Source: Psychrobacter sp. UBA3480
Lineage (GTDB): Bacteria; Pseudomonadota; Gammaproteobacteria; Pseudomonadales; Moraxellaceae
Assembly (NCBI RefSeq): GCF_002377945.1
Contig: NZ_DFQV01000033.1
Location: 289,425-353,424, forward strand
DNA length: 64,000 nt
Direction: 5' to 3'
Shown one piece after another: positions 1 to 8,628 of this stretch. A model generated the notes under the pieces. That model made no database searches, was not told where the DNA came from, and worked only from the letters and a program-made list of their open reading frames with translations. The first letter of the stretch is position 1, and every line of letters starts with the position of its first letter. Position numbers and translations under genes: made by a program.

Positions 1-63
1 AACCTATAAAGTGAAATAAAAGAAAGAAGTACAAGATAATTTTTAAAATAATGAGATTAAGGG

Positions 64-93
64 TTGCAAATCGCGTCATATCGTTCTTATAAT
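64..93 (+). promoter_or_regulatory. Candidate sigma-70 promoter of gabD
   Basis: A perfect TATAAT box lies at 88-93. A TTGCAA hexamer at 64-69 (4 of 6 matches to the -35 consensus) is 18 bases upstream. It sits about 120 bases before the gabD start at 217. Its position inside the longer open frame that begins at 64 supports the downstream ATG as the true gabD start. Prediction by eye only. Confidence 0.45.
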
Positions 94-216
94 GATGTCT
101 CGTATATAGAATACGTGTTCAGTATATTGAACAAACAACGAATTATCAATAATTATTTACGACTTACTATTGTATCCATTCTTATAAATACACCTTATAT
201 GACAAGGAGCGTCAAC

Positions 217-1680
217 ATGTCACACGCGCTGCAGTTATCAAATCCAGATTTACTCAAACAATCTTGCTTCATTAAAGACGGCTGGCATGCTGCTAGTGAT
301 GAAGCTGTGCTTGATGTCAATAATCCTTTTAACGGTGAACTCATTGGTACTGTACCAAGTCTGACCACAGAAGATGTCAACGAAGCCGTTGCTTACGCTC
401 ATGACGTCCAAGCAGACTGGGCAGCAAAAACAGCCAAAGAGCGTGCAGAGTTATTGCAAAAGTGGGCTGATCTAATCGATGCTAATAAAGAAGATTTGGC
501 TATTATCATGACCGCTGAGCAAGGTAAGCCGCTGACTGAATCACGTGGTGAAGTGGGTTATGCCAACAGCTTTATCCGCTGGTTTGCCGAAGAAGGCAAA
601 CGCGTCTATGGTGATGTGATTCCTGCTAATAGCACACAGCTACGTCATGTCGTTCTTAAGCAGCCAGTCGGTGTTTGTGCCGCTATCACGCCTTGGAACT
701 TCCCAGCTGCGATGATCACGCGCAAAGTTGCTCCTGCATTAGCAGCAGGCTGTACGATTATTGTCAAACCTGCTACTGAGACACCGTATTCGGCATTGGC
801 ACTTGGCGTGTTAGCAGAGCAAGCGGGCATTCCAGCTGGCGTCATTCAGGTCGTCACTGGTAAGTCTTCTGTCATCGGCGACATCCTAACGGGTGACGCA
901 CGCATTCATAAACTATCATTCACAGGCTCTACAGAAGTAGGCCGTACGCTGATGGCACAATGCGCGCCAACTATTAAGAAGCTATCGTTAGAGTTGGGTG
1001 GCAATGCGCCATTTATCGTCTTTGATGATGCCGATCTAGAGAAAGCCGCTGCCGGTTTAATCGCTTCTAAATATCGTAACGCTGGTCAGACCTGTGTCTG
1101 TGCCAACCGCGTATACGTTCAAGACAGCATTAAAGATAAATTCTTAGATGTCTTTGTCAAAAAAGTCGCTGAGTTAAAAGTAGGCAACGGCTTAGAAGAA
1201 GGCGTAGATATCGGTCCTCTTATCAACAAAAAAGCGTTAGATAAAGTTCAAGGCTTGCTAAAAGATGCGCTAGATAAAGGCGCAAAACTGGTCACTGGTG
1301 GTAGTGTTAATGATGCTTCAGAACTGACGTATAACCCAACGGTTATCACCGATATTAGTAGTGATATGGACATTGCTTCTGAAGAAATCTTTGGACCGAT
1401 TGCGACTATCTTTACCTTCAAAGACGAAACAGAAGTTATCCGTGCTGCTAACGATACTATCTATGGCTTGGCCGCTTACTTCTATAGTAGCGACTATGCA
1501 CGTTCATGGCGCGTTACCGAAGGTCTTGAGTACGGCATCATCGGTCATAACACGGGTTTGATTTCTACAGAAGTTGCCCCATTTGGCGGTGTGAAGCAAT
1601 CTGGGTTTGGCCGTGAAGGTTCAAAATATGGTATCGAAGACTATATCACGACCAAATACTGGTGCTCTGATATCACCTAA
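217..1680 (+). CDS. gabD: Succinate-semialdehyde dehydrogenase (GabD type)
   Basis: Cytoplasmic aldehyde dehydrogenase, 487 aa, that oxidises succinate semialdehyde to succinate with NAD(P)+, the last step of GABA breakdown. The PWNFP motif is near residue 158, the cofactor-region lysine in IIVKPATETP is near 182, the general-base Glu in LELGGNAP is near 258 and the catalytic Cys in NAGQTCVC is near 292. The open frame continues upstream to 64, but ATG 217 follows a good AAGGAG site and gives the usual family length (E. coli GabD is about 482 aa). gabT lies about 200 bases downstream on the same strand. No dedicated puuC is present, so this enzyme or the one at 4982 may also oxidise gamma-glutamyl-aminobutyraldehyde; that is inference. 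Confidence 0.93.
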   Translation: MSHALQLSNPDLLKQSCFIKDGWHAASDEAVLDVNNPFNGELIGTVPSLTTEDVNEAVAYAHDVQADWAAKTAKERAELLQKWADLIDANKEDLAIIMTAEQGKPLTESRGEVGYANSFIRWFAEEGKRVYGDVIPANSTQLRHVVLKQPVGVCAAITPWNFPAAMITRKVAPALAAGCTIIVKPATETPYSALALGVLAEQAGIPAGVIQVVTGKSSVIGDILTGDARIHKLSFTGSTEVGRTLMAQCAPTIKKLSLELGGNAPFIVFDDADLEKAAAGLIASKYRNAGQTCVCANRVYVQDSIKDKFLDVFVKKVAELKVGNGLEEGVDIGPLINKKALDKVQGLLKDALDKGAKLVTGGSVNDASELTYNPTVITDISSDMDIASEEIFGPIATIFTFKDETEVIRAANDTIYGLAAYFYSSDYARSWRVTEGLEYGIIGHNTGLISTEVAPFGGVKQSGFGREGSKYGIEDYITTKYWCSDIT

Positions 1681-1881
1681 TAGCCATAACCTAATGAGTT
1701 GGCTTAATGGTTAGCACAGTAACAATTAAAAAAGAAAAAACTAGCGTAAATTTTTGGATATCTATGGTGTTTTGGGTCAAACAAGCACCATGTGATATCT
1801 ACTGAGTACAAAGACAAACATCAAATAAACCGCCAATCCCTAACTGGCACTTATGTTACGAACAAAGAAAAGGACATTCCC

Positions 1882-3141
1882 ATGACTACCAATCAATCAT
1901 TACTTGAGCGCCGCAAAGCTGTTTTACCAACAGGACTTGGGGTTGCCTTTCCTATCTTTGCAGAAAAAGCGAAGAACTCAGAAATCTGGGACATCGAAGG
2001 CAAGCGCTATATCGACTTTGTCGGTGGTATCTCAGTATTGAACACCGGTCATAGCCATCCAAAAATCACCCAACGTGTTCATGAGCAGCTAGACAAATTT
2101 ACGCACACTGCGGCGCAAATGATTAACTACGAATGCTATGTGGATTTGGCTGAAAAGCTATGCGAAAAAGCGCCTATCAGCGGCGATACTAAAGCGTTCT
2201 TTTTGACTACTGGCGCAGAAGCGGTTGAAAACTGCATCAAGATTGCTCGTGCTAAAACCCGTCGTCCAGGCGTGATTTCTTTTGTTGGTGGCTGGCATGG
2301 TCGTACCATGATGTGTATGAGCCTGACCGGCAAAGTATTGCCATACAAAAAGAACTTTGGCCCGATGCCAGGACCTGTATTCCATGCGTTGTTCCCTGCA
2401 GAAGAGTTGAACGTAACAGAAGCACAAGCGCTACACAGCCTTGACATGATCTTTCAAGCAGATATCGATCCTAGTGAAGTGGCAGCAATGATCATCGAGC
2501 CAGTCCAAGGCGAGGGTGGTTTCCATCAAGTAACGCCGTCATTTGCCAAGGCCTTGCGCGAGATTTGTGATGAGCATGGCATCGTGCTTATTTTTGACGA
2601 AGTACAGTGTGGTTTCGCCAGAACCGGTACGTTGTTCGCAGGTGAGCAGCTAGGCGTTGAGCCTGATCTAATGACTGCTGCGAAGAGTTTGGCTGGTGGC
2701 TATCCTATCTCTGCGGTCATCGGTCGTGCTGACATCATGGATGCGCCGCAAGTCGGCGGCCTAGGCGGTACTTACTCTGGTAACCCACTTGCCTGTGTGG
2801 CAGCGCTTGCTGTCATGGAAGTTATTGAAGAAGAAAACTTACTTGAGCGTAGTATCGAAATTGGCGATACCATTGCTTCATTCTTAAAAGGCTTAAACCT
2901 AAGCAGTATCGGTCATATCCGTCATAAGGGCGCTATGCTAGCGTTTGAACTGATCGATAGCGAAGGCAAACCTGATGCAGCCGCCGCAGCCAATCTAAAA
3001 GCAAAATCTTTTGAGCAAGGCTTGCTATTAGCGTCTTGTGGTATGTATGGCAATGCCATTCGTGTGATGGTGCCATTGACGGTTGAAGATGAAGTGCTAC
3101 AAGAAGGCCTTGATATCATCAAAGGTATTCTAACGGCATAA
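1882..3141 (+). CDS. gabT: 4-aminobutyrate (GABA) aminotransferase
   Basis: PLP-dependent class III aminotransferase, 419 aa. It moves the amino group of GABA to 2-oxoglutarate, giving succinate semialdehyde and glutamate. The PLP-binding Asp is in IFDEVQCGFARTG and the Schiff-base Lys is in TAAKSLAGGYP near residue 268, the position I recall for E. coli GabT. The open frame begins upstream at 1792. ATG 1882 after AAAGGACATTCCC gives the family start MTTNQSLLERR and the expected length. It follows gabD on the same strand and supplies its substrate, so the two form a GABA shunt pair. A hairpin terminator follows at 3283. Confidence 0.94.
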   Translation: MTTNQSLLERRKAVLPTGLGVAFPIFAEKAKNSEIWDIEGKRYIDFVGGISVLNTGHSHPKITQRVHEQLDKFTHTAAQMINYECYVDLAEKLCEKAPISGDTKAFFLTTGAEAVENCIKIARAKTRRPGVISFVGGWHGRTMMCMSLTGKVLPYKKNFGPMPGPVFHALFPAEELNVTEAQALHSLDMIFQADIDPSEVAAMIIEPVQGEGGFHQVTPSFAKALREICDEHGIVLIFDEVQCGFARTGTLFAGEQLGVEPDLMTAAKSLAGGYPISAVIGRADIMDAPQVGGLGGTYSGNPLACVAALAVMEVIEEENLLERSIEIGDTIASFLKGLNLSSIGHIRHKGAMLAFELIDSEGKPDAAAAANLKAKSFEQGLLLASCGMYGNAIRVMVPLTVEDEVLQEGLDIIKGILTA

Positions 3142-3282
3142 GCAATACTGAGTGTTATTTACTTTAGCGATGGATCGCTTTTAACCAAGTACAGCTAGTT
3201 CAAGTACCTATATTGGTTAAAAGATTGTATGAAAGATAACGGCAAGGTTGCCCTTATAACACTCGCTTTGAGTGAGTTTTTT

Positions 3283-3316
3283 AACGGCGCCTTGCAAGTC
3301 AAGACGCCGTTTTTGT
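3283..3316 (+). terminator. Rho-independent terminator after gabT
   Basis: The outer arms AACGGCG (3283-3289) and CGCCGTT (3305-3311) pair, with an inner CTTG/CAAG helix separated by one mismatch. A T-rich run follows. The 324-base gap between gabT and the permease (3142-3465) otherwise shows no gene. Confidence 0.75.
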
Positions 3317-3465
3317 TTTTGCTGTTTGAATACTATACCGATAGAAAAGCCAAACTTTGCGGCGACGCGACAGACACAACAAACATGATGGGTATGATCC
3401 CATGAAACAAAAATAGTGTAGCTGTAACAGGCTCACACGGATGAAACACAGACAAGGAGTAGGTT

Positions 3466-4908
3466 ATGTCTGAATTAAAAAAGTCGCTAGGGGTGTTCGA
3501 TATCATTGCACTGGCATTCGGTGCAATGGTCGGTTGGGGCTGGGTTGTACTGGCAGGTAGTTGGATCATCTCGGCAGGTATATGGGGCGCAATTAGCGCC
3601 TTTTTAATAGGCGGTCTGGTAGTCGTTTTGATTGGCGTGACGTATGCTGAACTTGCGGCCTCCATGCCAATTACTGGCGGTGAGCATACCTATACCCACC
3701 GAGCACTAGGGGTCAATGTCTCCTTTATTTGCTCATGGAGTATTTTGTTCGGTTACTTCTCAGTCGTTGCGTTCGAAGCAGTAGCACTGCCCACCGTCGT
3801 CGAATACATTATTCCCAATTATAGCCAAGGGTATCTTTGGAATGTTGCTGGCTGGGATGTTTACGCCACCTGGGTAGGCGTCGGGATGCTCGGCTCAGTG
3901 ATTGTTACTTGGCTGAACATACGCGGTATGGAAGTCAGTGCATGGTTCCAAAAAACAGCAGTCGTCGGTATCTTTCTAGTGGGTATATTACTGTTCGTAG
4001 GGGCGTTACTGTTCAGCCCTGAAACCTCTAATACCGTACAAGCGCCTAATTTTATTGGCGGTATGGGTGGCATCATGACGGTGATGGTGATGGTACCGTT
4101 CTTATTCGTTGGCTTCGATGTTATTCCGCAAGCTGCAGAAGAAATCAATCTATCTCGTCCGAACATCGGTAAGTTTTTGATCGTCTCTATTATTATTGCT
4201 GTACTGTGGTATGTAGCAGTCGCTTGGAGTGTGGGTAAGACTTTACCGCTGTTACAAGCACAAGACTCAACATTGGCAACGGCTGATGCGATGACCAATG
4301 CTTGGAATGGTAAATGGGCAGGTACGTTGCTGGTTATTGGCGGTGTGCTAGGTATTTTATCGAGCTGGAATGCGTTTCTTATCGGTGGTAGTCGTCTGCT
4401 ATATGCTATGGGCAAAACGCACATGTTGCCGCAGTTTTTGTGCAAACTGCATCCGAAATACAATACGCCCGTCAATGCGATTTTATTGATCGGTGGTCTC
4501 GCGACACTTGCCCCATTATTTGGTCGCAAAATGCTGGTATGGATTGTAGATGCTGGCGGGTTCGGTATTGTTATTGCTTATACTTGTGTGGCTCTTTCAT
4601 TCTTAGTGCTGCGCTACCGTGAGCCTGATATGGTACGTCCGTTTAGAGTACCAGCAGGTAAATTGGTCGGTATCATTACTATTATCCTCAGTCTTGGCAT
4701 GTTGGCACTATATCTACCAGGTATGCCATCAGCACTCGTCGCTATTGAGTGGTGGATTTTCCTTGGCTGGATTGTACTTGGTGGGGTATTGTACGGTTAT
4801 GCCACGATGAAGAATCCTGGTAAGAGTAAAGACATTATGGATCATGAGCTACATGAGCTCAAAATTGTTAATCAACAATGGTTAAAAGAAAATCCATATA
4901 AAAAGTAG
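3466..4908 (+). CDS. APC-superfamily amino acid/polyamine permease
   Basis: Inner-membrane transporter of 480 aa with about 12 hydrophobic segments. The N-terminus (LGVFDIIALAFGAMVGWGWV) carries the glycine-rich unwound first helix typical of the amino acid-polyamine-organocation superfamily, and ELAASMPITGG follows the second and third helices. ATG 3466 has a strong AAGGAG site. The family transports amino acids, GABA or polyamines. Its place between gabT and the agmatine/putrescine genes suggests GABA, putrescine or agmatine uptake, but sequence alone cannot choose among these. It has its own terminator at 4931 and so is probably its own transcription unit. Confidence 0.85.
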   Translation: MSELKKSLGVFDIIALAFGAMVGWGWVVLAGSWIISAGIWGAISAFLIGGLVVVLIGVTYAELAASMPITGGEHTYTHRALGVNVSFICSWSILFGYFSVVAFEAVALPTVVEYIIPNYSQGYLWNVAGWDVYATWVGVGMLGSVIVTWLNIRGMEVSAWFQKTAVVGIFLVGILLFVGALLFSPETSNTVQAPNFIGGMGGIMTVMVMVPFLFVGFDVIPQAAEEINLSRPNIGKFLIVSIIIAVLWYVAVAWSVGKTLPLLQAQDSTLATADAMTNAWNGKWAGTLLVIGGVLGILSSWNAFLIGGSRLLYAMGKTHMLPQFLCKLHPKYNTPVNAILLIGGLATLAPLFGRKMLVWIVDAGGFGIVIAYTCVALSFLVLRYREPDMVRPFRVPAGKLVGIITIILSLGMLALYLPGMPSALVAIEWWIFLGWIVLGGVLYGYATMKNPGKSKDIMDHELHELKIVNQQWLKENPYKK

Positions 4909-4930
4909 ACTTACTTATCTTGCATAAGAA

Positions 4931-4960
4931 AGCCTAACGTCAAACGTTAGGCTTTTTTTA
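4931..4960 (+). terminator. Rho-independent terminator after the permease
   Basis: Perfect 10-bp stem AGCCTAACGT (4931-4940) with ACGTTAGGCT (4944-4953), a three-base loop and a run of Ts. It lies between convergent genes. The T-run is clear on the plus strand and weaker on the minus strand. Confidence 0.9.
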
Positions 4961-4981
4961 TTTAACTAAGGTTTTAATCTA

Positions 4982-6355
4982 CTAAGACTTATCGCGAATC
5001 AGCTTATAATTTAAGAACTCAGTAATGCCAAGAGTGCCAAGCTCACGGCCAAAGCCTGAACGTTTAACACCGCCAAATGGTGTATTGGCCTCAGAACCAG
5101 AAGGCGCATTGATAGTGACCATACCCACTTCTAGTTTGTCTGCAATTTCAGCAGCCAGTGCCGCATCTTGCGTTTGGATAGACGCACCCAAACCGAAAGG
5201 CACATCGTTGGCAATCTTGATGGCATGGTCGATATCATTTGCTTTATAGACGACTGCTACAGGACCAAACAGCTCTTCACGATACACATCCATGGATTCA
5301 GTCACATCAGTCAGTACCGCAGGCTTAAACCAAGCGCCAGGCTTGTCTTTGTCCATGCCGCCTTCTACCAATACCGTTGCCCCTGCTTGGATAGCGCTAT
5401 CTAGCTGCGCTTGCAAGTTGACCGCAGCGGCTTTTGATGACATTGGGCCAATGAACGTATCTTCTTTAAGCGGGTCGGCCAAAGTCATGTTACTGACCGC
5501 ATTGGTAAAGCCTTCGACGAATTTGTCGTAGACTGATTCAATGACGATCAAACGCTTGGCTGCATTACAGGCTTGTCCAGTATTACCAAAACGACCAGAG
5601 ATAGCGCCTTGTATCGCTTGCTCGATATCGGCATCGGCTGCGACGATAAAGGCATCTGAACCGCCCAATTCTAAAACGACTTTTTTGAGTGCGCCGCCAG
5701 CTTCTTTTGCAACGGCTTGTCCTGCGCGTTCAGAACCCGTTAGCGAGACACCTTGTACGCGTGTGTCATTGATAATGGTCGCTGATTGCTCATTGGTTGC
5801 AAAGATATTGTTATAAACGCCTTCAGGCACGCCTGCATCTTTGAAGATATCGACGATAACTTCTGCGGTGTTTGGACACTGCGGTGCGTGTTTTAGAATA
5901 ATTGTATTACCTGCCATAAAGTTTGGCGCGACAAAACGGGCTACTTGGTAATGTGGATAGTTCCACGGCATGATACCTAGTAGCGCGCCTACAGGGTGTT
6001 TTTCTACCGATGCTGATCCTGAGTCTACATCAATGGTGCTTGGCGCTAGTAGCTGCTCAGCGTTGTCTGCATAGTAGCGGTAGATATCGGCAACCAGACC
6101 GATCTCGCCTTTTGCTTGGGCAACAGGTTTACCCATTTCGTTGGCAACGATACGTGATAGCTCGTCTTGACGCTCAAGATAGATATCAGTGATTTTATGC
6201 AGTAGTGCACTGCGCTCATTTAATGGCACTTTACGCCAGTCTTGATAAGCAGTGTCGGCTTGCTCAATGACTTGCTGGATATCTTGTTCAGTGGCGGTAG
6301 GGTAAGTGGCTTCTATTTCGCCAGTGGCTGGGTTATTAACTTGATAATCGCTCAT
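4982..6355 (-). CDS. NAD(P)-dependent aldehyde dehydrogenase, Sad/YneI-like
   Basis: Aldehyde dehydrogenase of 457 aa, the shorter type related to E. coli Sad (YneI), a succinate-semialdehyde dehydrogenase of the putrescine pathway. Visible motifs are MPWNYPHYQ, the Glu in VLELGGSDAF and the catalytic Cys in NTGQACNAAK near residue 262. The start follows AAAGGACATAAT. It is the last gene of the minus-strand series nhaC-type, aguB, aguA, ALDH, 84 bases after aguA. Its substrate could be succinate semialdehyde, gamma-aminobutyraldehyde or its gamma-glutamyl form. The window has no recognisable PuuC, so it is a candidate for that step. Confidence 0.85.
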   Translation of the reverse strand: MSDYQVNNPATGEIEATYPTATEQDIQQVIEQADTAYQDWRKVPLNERSALLHKITDIYLERQDELSRIVANEMGKPVAQAKGEIGLVADIYRYYADNAEQLLAPSTIDVDSGSASVEKHPVGALLGIMPWNYPHYQVARFVAPNFMAGNTIILKHAPQCPNTAEVIVDIFKDAGVPEGVYNNIFATNEQSATIINDTRVQGVSLTGSERAGQAVAKEAGGALKKVVLELGGSDAFIVAADADIEQAIQGAISGRFGNTGQACNAAKRLIVIESVYDKFVEGFTNAVSNMTLADPLKEDTFIGPMSSKAAAVNLQAQLDSAIQAGATVLVEGGMDKDKPGAWFKPAVLTDVTESMDVYREELFGPVAVVYKANDIDHAIKIANDVPFGLGASIQTQDAALAAEIADKLEVGMVTINAPSGSEANTPFGGVKRSGFGRELGTLGITEFLNYKLIRDKS

Positions 6356-6439
6356 ATTATGTCCTTTATTTTAAAATATTATTGGGTTCAAAATCCATTT
6401 GGGTCTATATTTTTATGCGGGTACTTTTAATTAAAGCTT

Positions 6440-7555
6440 TTAGTTACTGCCTTTGATTGATGGTTTTGGTTGCTGCTGTGTAATACAGTGAATATTACCG
6501 CCACCAAAAACAATCTCTCTTGTTCGTACTCCCACTACCTGATGCTGAGGAAAGACTTTTTCAAGCTGCTCGATGGCAAGTGCATCATTTATATCATCAT
6601 ATTGCGGTACGATGACCGCATCATTACAAATCAAAAAGTTGGCATATGAGGCGATACAAACATCACCCGTTAGGCGAGGTTTGGCGTCGTCAGACTGTAC
6701 AATGTCATAATCATCAGGTAAGGTCACTGGCTGTTGGGTACAGCATAGCTTATGGACTGTTAGTCGTCTGCCTTTTGCATCAGTCATATTTGAGAGCTGC
6801 TTATAGGCTTTTTGCGTTGCTTCATAAAACGGATTTTCAGGGTCATCAGTGAATAAGCAAACCACTTCACCAGGGCGCGCAAAGCAGGCGATATCATCGA
6901 TGTGACCTGTAGTTTCATCAGGATCGATACCATCATCGACCCAGAGCACTTTTTGGACATTGAGATAGGCTTTTAGCTTGTCCTCGATTTGCTGCTCGTT
7001 CAGATGTGGATTGCGCCCTGGGCTTAGCAGGCACATACGCGTGGTCAAAACCGTGCCTTCACCATCGACATGAAACGCGCCGCCTTCCATGACAAAGTCA
7101 TCCGTTCGATAACGCGGAATATCACGCTGCTCACACAAGCGTTCTGCAAGTTTATCATCGTCATCCCATGGCGAGTAGAGGCCATCATAGTCTCCGCCCC
7201 ACGCATTGAATGTCCAATCACAAGCGCGTAGCTCGCCTGCGTCATTGATTAAAAATGTCGGCACTGTGTCACGCGCCCACGCATCGTTGCTAGGCATAGA
7301 GATAACGTCGATATCATCAGGCAAGCTATCGCGGCACTGCTGATAATCATCAGGATTGACCAGTACGCCAACTTCACAAAGCTTGTTAATTGCCAATGCA
7401 ACATCAGCATAAGCCCTCTTGGCAGGGACAGCTTGTTGTCGCCAGTTATCAGCACGGTATGGCCAGACCATCCATACCTTTTGTATTGGCTCAAACTCTG
7501 CTGGCATATAAAAGCCATCCTGCTGCGGGGTTGAGTCTGTCAGTAATATAGACAT
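6440..7555 (-). CDS. aguA: Agmatine deiminase
   Basis: Cytoplasmic enzyme of 371 aa, of the guanidine-modifying (peptidyl-arginine deiminase type) family. It hydrolyses agmatine to N-carbamoylputrescine and ammonia. The C-terminal catalytic Cys is in FGGGNIHCITQQ at residue 357. Other family blocks are WPYRADNW, ARDTVPTF, GGAFHVDGEGT and DGIDPDETTGHIDD. A good AAGG site precedes the start. aguB begins 68 bases upstream on the same strand and takes the product to putrescine. The neighbourhood therefore feeds agmatine into the Puu pathway encoded at 10.3-15 kb. Confidence 0.94.
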   Translation of the reverse strand: MSILLTDSTPQQDGFYMPAEFEPIQKVWMVWPYRADNWRQQAVPAKRAYADVALAINKLCEVGVLVNPDDYQQCRDSLPDDIDVISMPSNDAWARDTVPTFLINDAGELRACDWTFNAWGGDYDGLYSPWDDDDKLAERLCEQRDIPRYRTDDFVMEGGAFHVDGEGTVLTTRMCLLSPGRNPHLNEQQIEDKLKAYLNVQKVLWVDDGIDPDETTGHIDDIACFARPGEVVCLFTDDPENPFYEATQKAYKQLSNMTDAKGRRLTVHKLCCTQQPVTLPDDYDIVQSDDAKPRLTGDVCIASYANFLICNDAVIVPQYDDINDALAIEQLEKVFPQHQVVGVRTREIVFGGGNIHCITQQQPKPSIKGSN

Positions 7556-7623
7556 AAAATCACCTTATCGTACACGAGCGACTATAAAAATAGTGAGAGT
7601 AAACTAAAGAGACGGAAATCAGG

Positions 7624-8493
7624 TTAACCGTGAGTGAGCAGTGTGCCATACATCGATGGACGACGGTCACGGAACACACCCCATTGCTGACGATCCATAG
7701 CCAGTTGATCTAAGTCAAAGGTAGTGCTAATCACTTCGCTAGTATCTGCTGACGCTTCTTTTATGATGTCGCCGCGGCCGTCGGTAATGAACGAGCTACC
7801 ATAAAACTGCATCGTGCTGTTATTGCCATTTTGGCTGATGGTTTCTGTGCCAATGCGATTGGCTGCAATAACTGGCATCAGGTTGGCTGCAGAATGGCCT
7901 TGCATACAGCGCTGCCAATGGCCTTTTGAGTCGATACCGAGTGTCGGCTCATCACCAATGGCAGTCGGGTAAAACAGCAACTCGGCACCCATCAATGCCA
8001 TGCTACGGGCGCATTCAGGGAACCATTGATCCCAGCAGATACCGACACCAATCTTAGCGTACTTGGTTTGCCAAACCTTAAATCCTGTATCACCAGGGGT
8101 AAAGTAAAACTTTTCGGCATAAGGAATACCGTCTGGTATGTGCGTTTTGCGATAAGTGCCTAATATCTCGCCATCGGCATCGATCACAGTGATGCTATTA
8201 AAGAATGTATTGCCTGATTTTTCATAAAAGCTAATCGGTAGTACCACTTCTAACTCTTTCGCTAGTTGTTTGAAGTGATTGATAGCTGCATTATCTTCGA
8301 CTGAAGTCGCCAGTTTAAAATAATCAAAGTCATGAACTTGGCAGAAGTAGGGCGTCTCGAACAGTTCTTGAAGTAAGATAATATTGGCACCATCGTTGGC
8401 CGCTTTTTTGACCAAGTCAGTCGCGGTCGCAATGTTTTGCTGGATGTCCCAGCCGCATGTCATTTGCGTAGTCGCCACAGTAACGTTTCGCAT
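7624..8493 (-). CDS. aguB: N-carbamoylputrescine amidohydrolase
   Basis: Nitrilase-superfamily (carbon-nitrogen hydrolase) enzyme of 289 aa that cleaves N-carbamoylputrescine to putrescine, CO2 and ammonia. The catalytic triad is visible: Glu43 in LLQELFETPYF, Lys116 in TYRKTHIPDG and Cys153 in GICWDQWFPE. The length matches the AguB family. An AAGGATT site lies before the ATG. It is directly upstream of aguA and probably cotranscribed with it, perhaps with the transporter gene at 8629. Confidence 0.94.
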   Translation of the reverse strand: MRNVTVATTQMTCGWDIQQNIATATDLVKKAANDGANIILLQELFETPYFCQVHDFDYFKLATSVEDNAAINHFKQLAKELEVVLPISFYEKSGNTFFNSITVIDADGEILGTYRKTHIPDGIPYAEKFYFTPGDTGFKVWQTKYAKIGVGICWDQWFPECARSMALMGAELLFYPTAIGDEPTLGIDSKGHWQRCMQGHSAANLMPVIAANRIGTETISQNGNNSTMQFYGSSFITDGRGDIIKEASADTSEVISTTFDLDQLAMDRQQWGVFRDRRPSMYGTLLTHG

Positions 8494-8628
8494 GATCTCA
8501 ATCCTTTTATTGATAGATAAGTAATACTATAGGTAAATGATGATTCGTATTTGCTAACGAACAATTTTTCATCATTCGTTAGTGTATAGCGACAATAGTT
8601 AAGTCCATATTGGTTAAGTTTTATCGGC

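Noticed and set aside
64..216. N-terminal extension of GabD from 64
   Set aside because: The 51 extra residues do not belong to the family, the region holds a promoter-like TATAAT, and ATG 217 has a strong ribosome site.
3861..4529. 222-codon open frame on the minus strand opposite the APC permease
   Set aside because: It lies wholly within a clear membrane transporter gene, has no family features or ribosome site, and is a shadow frame.
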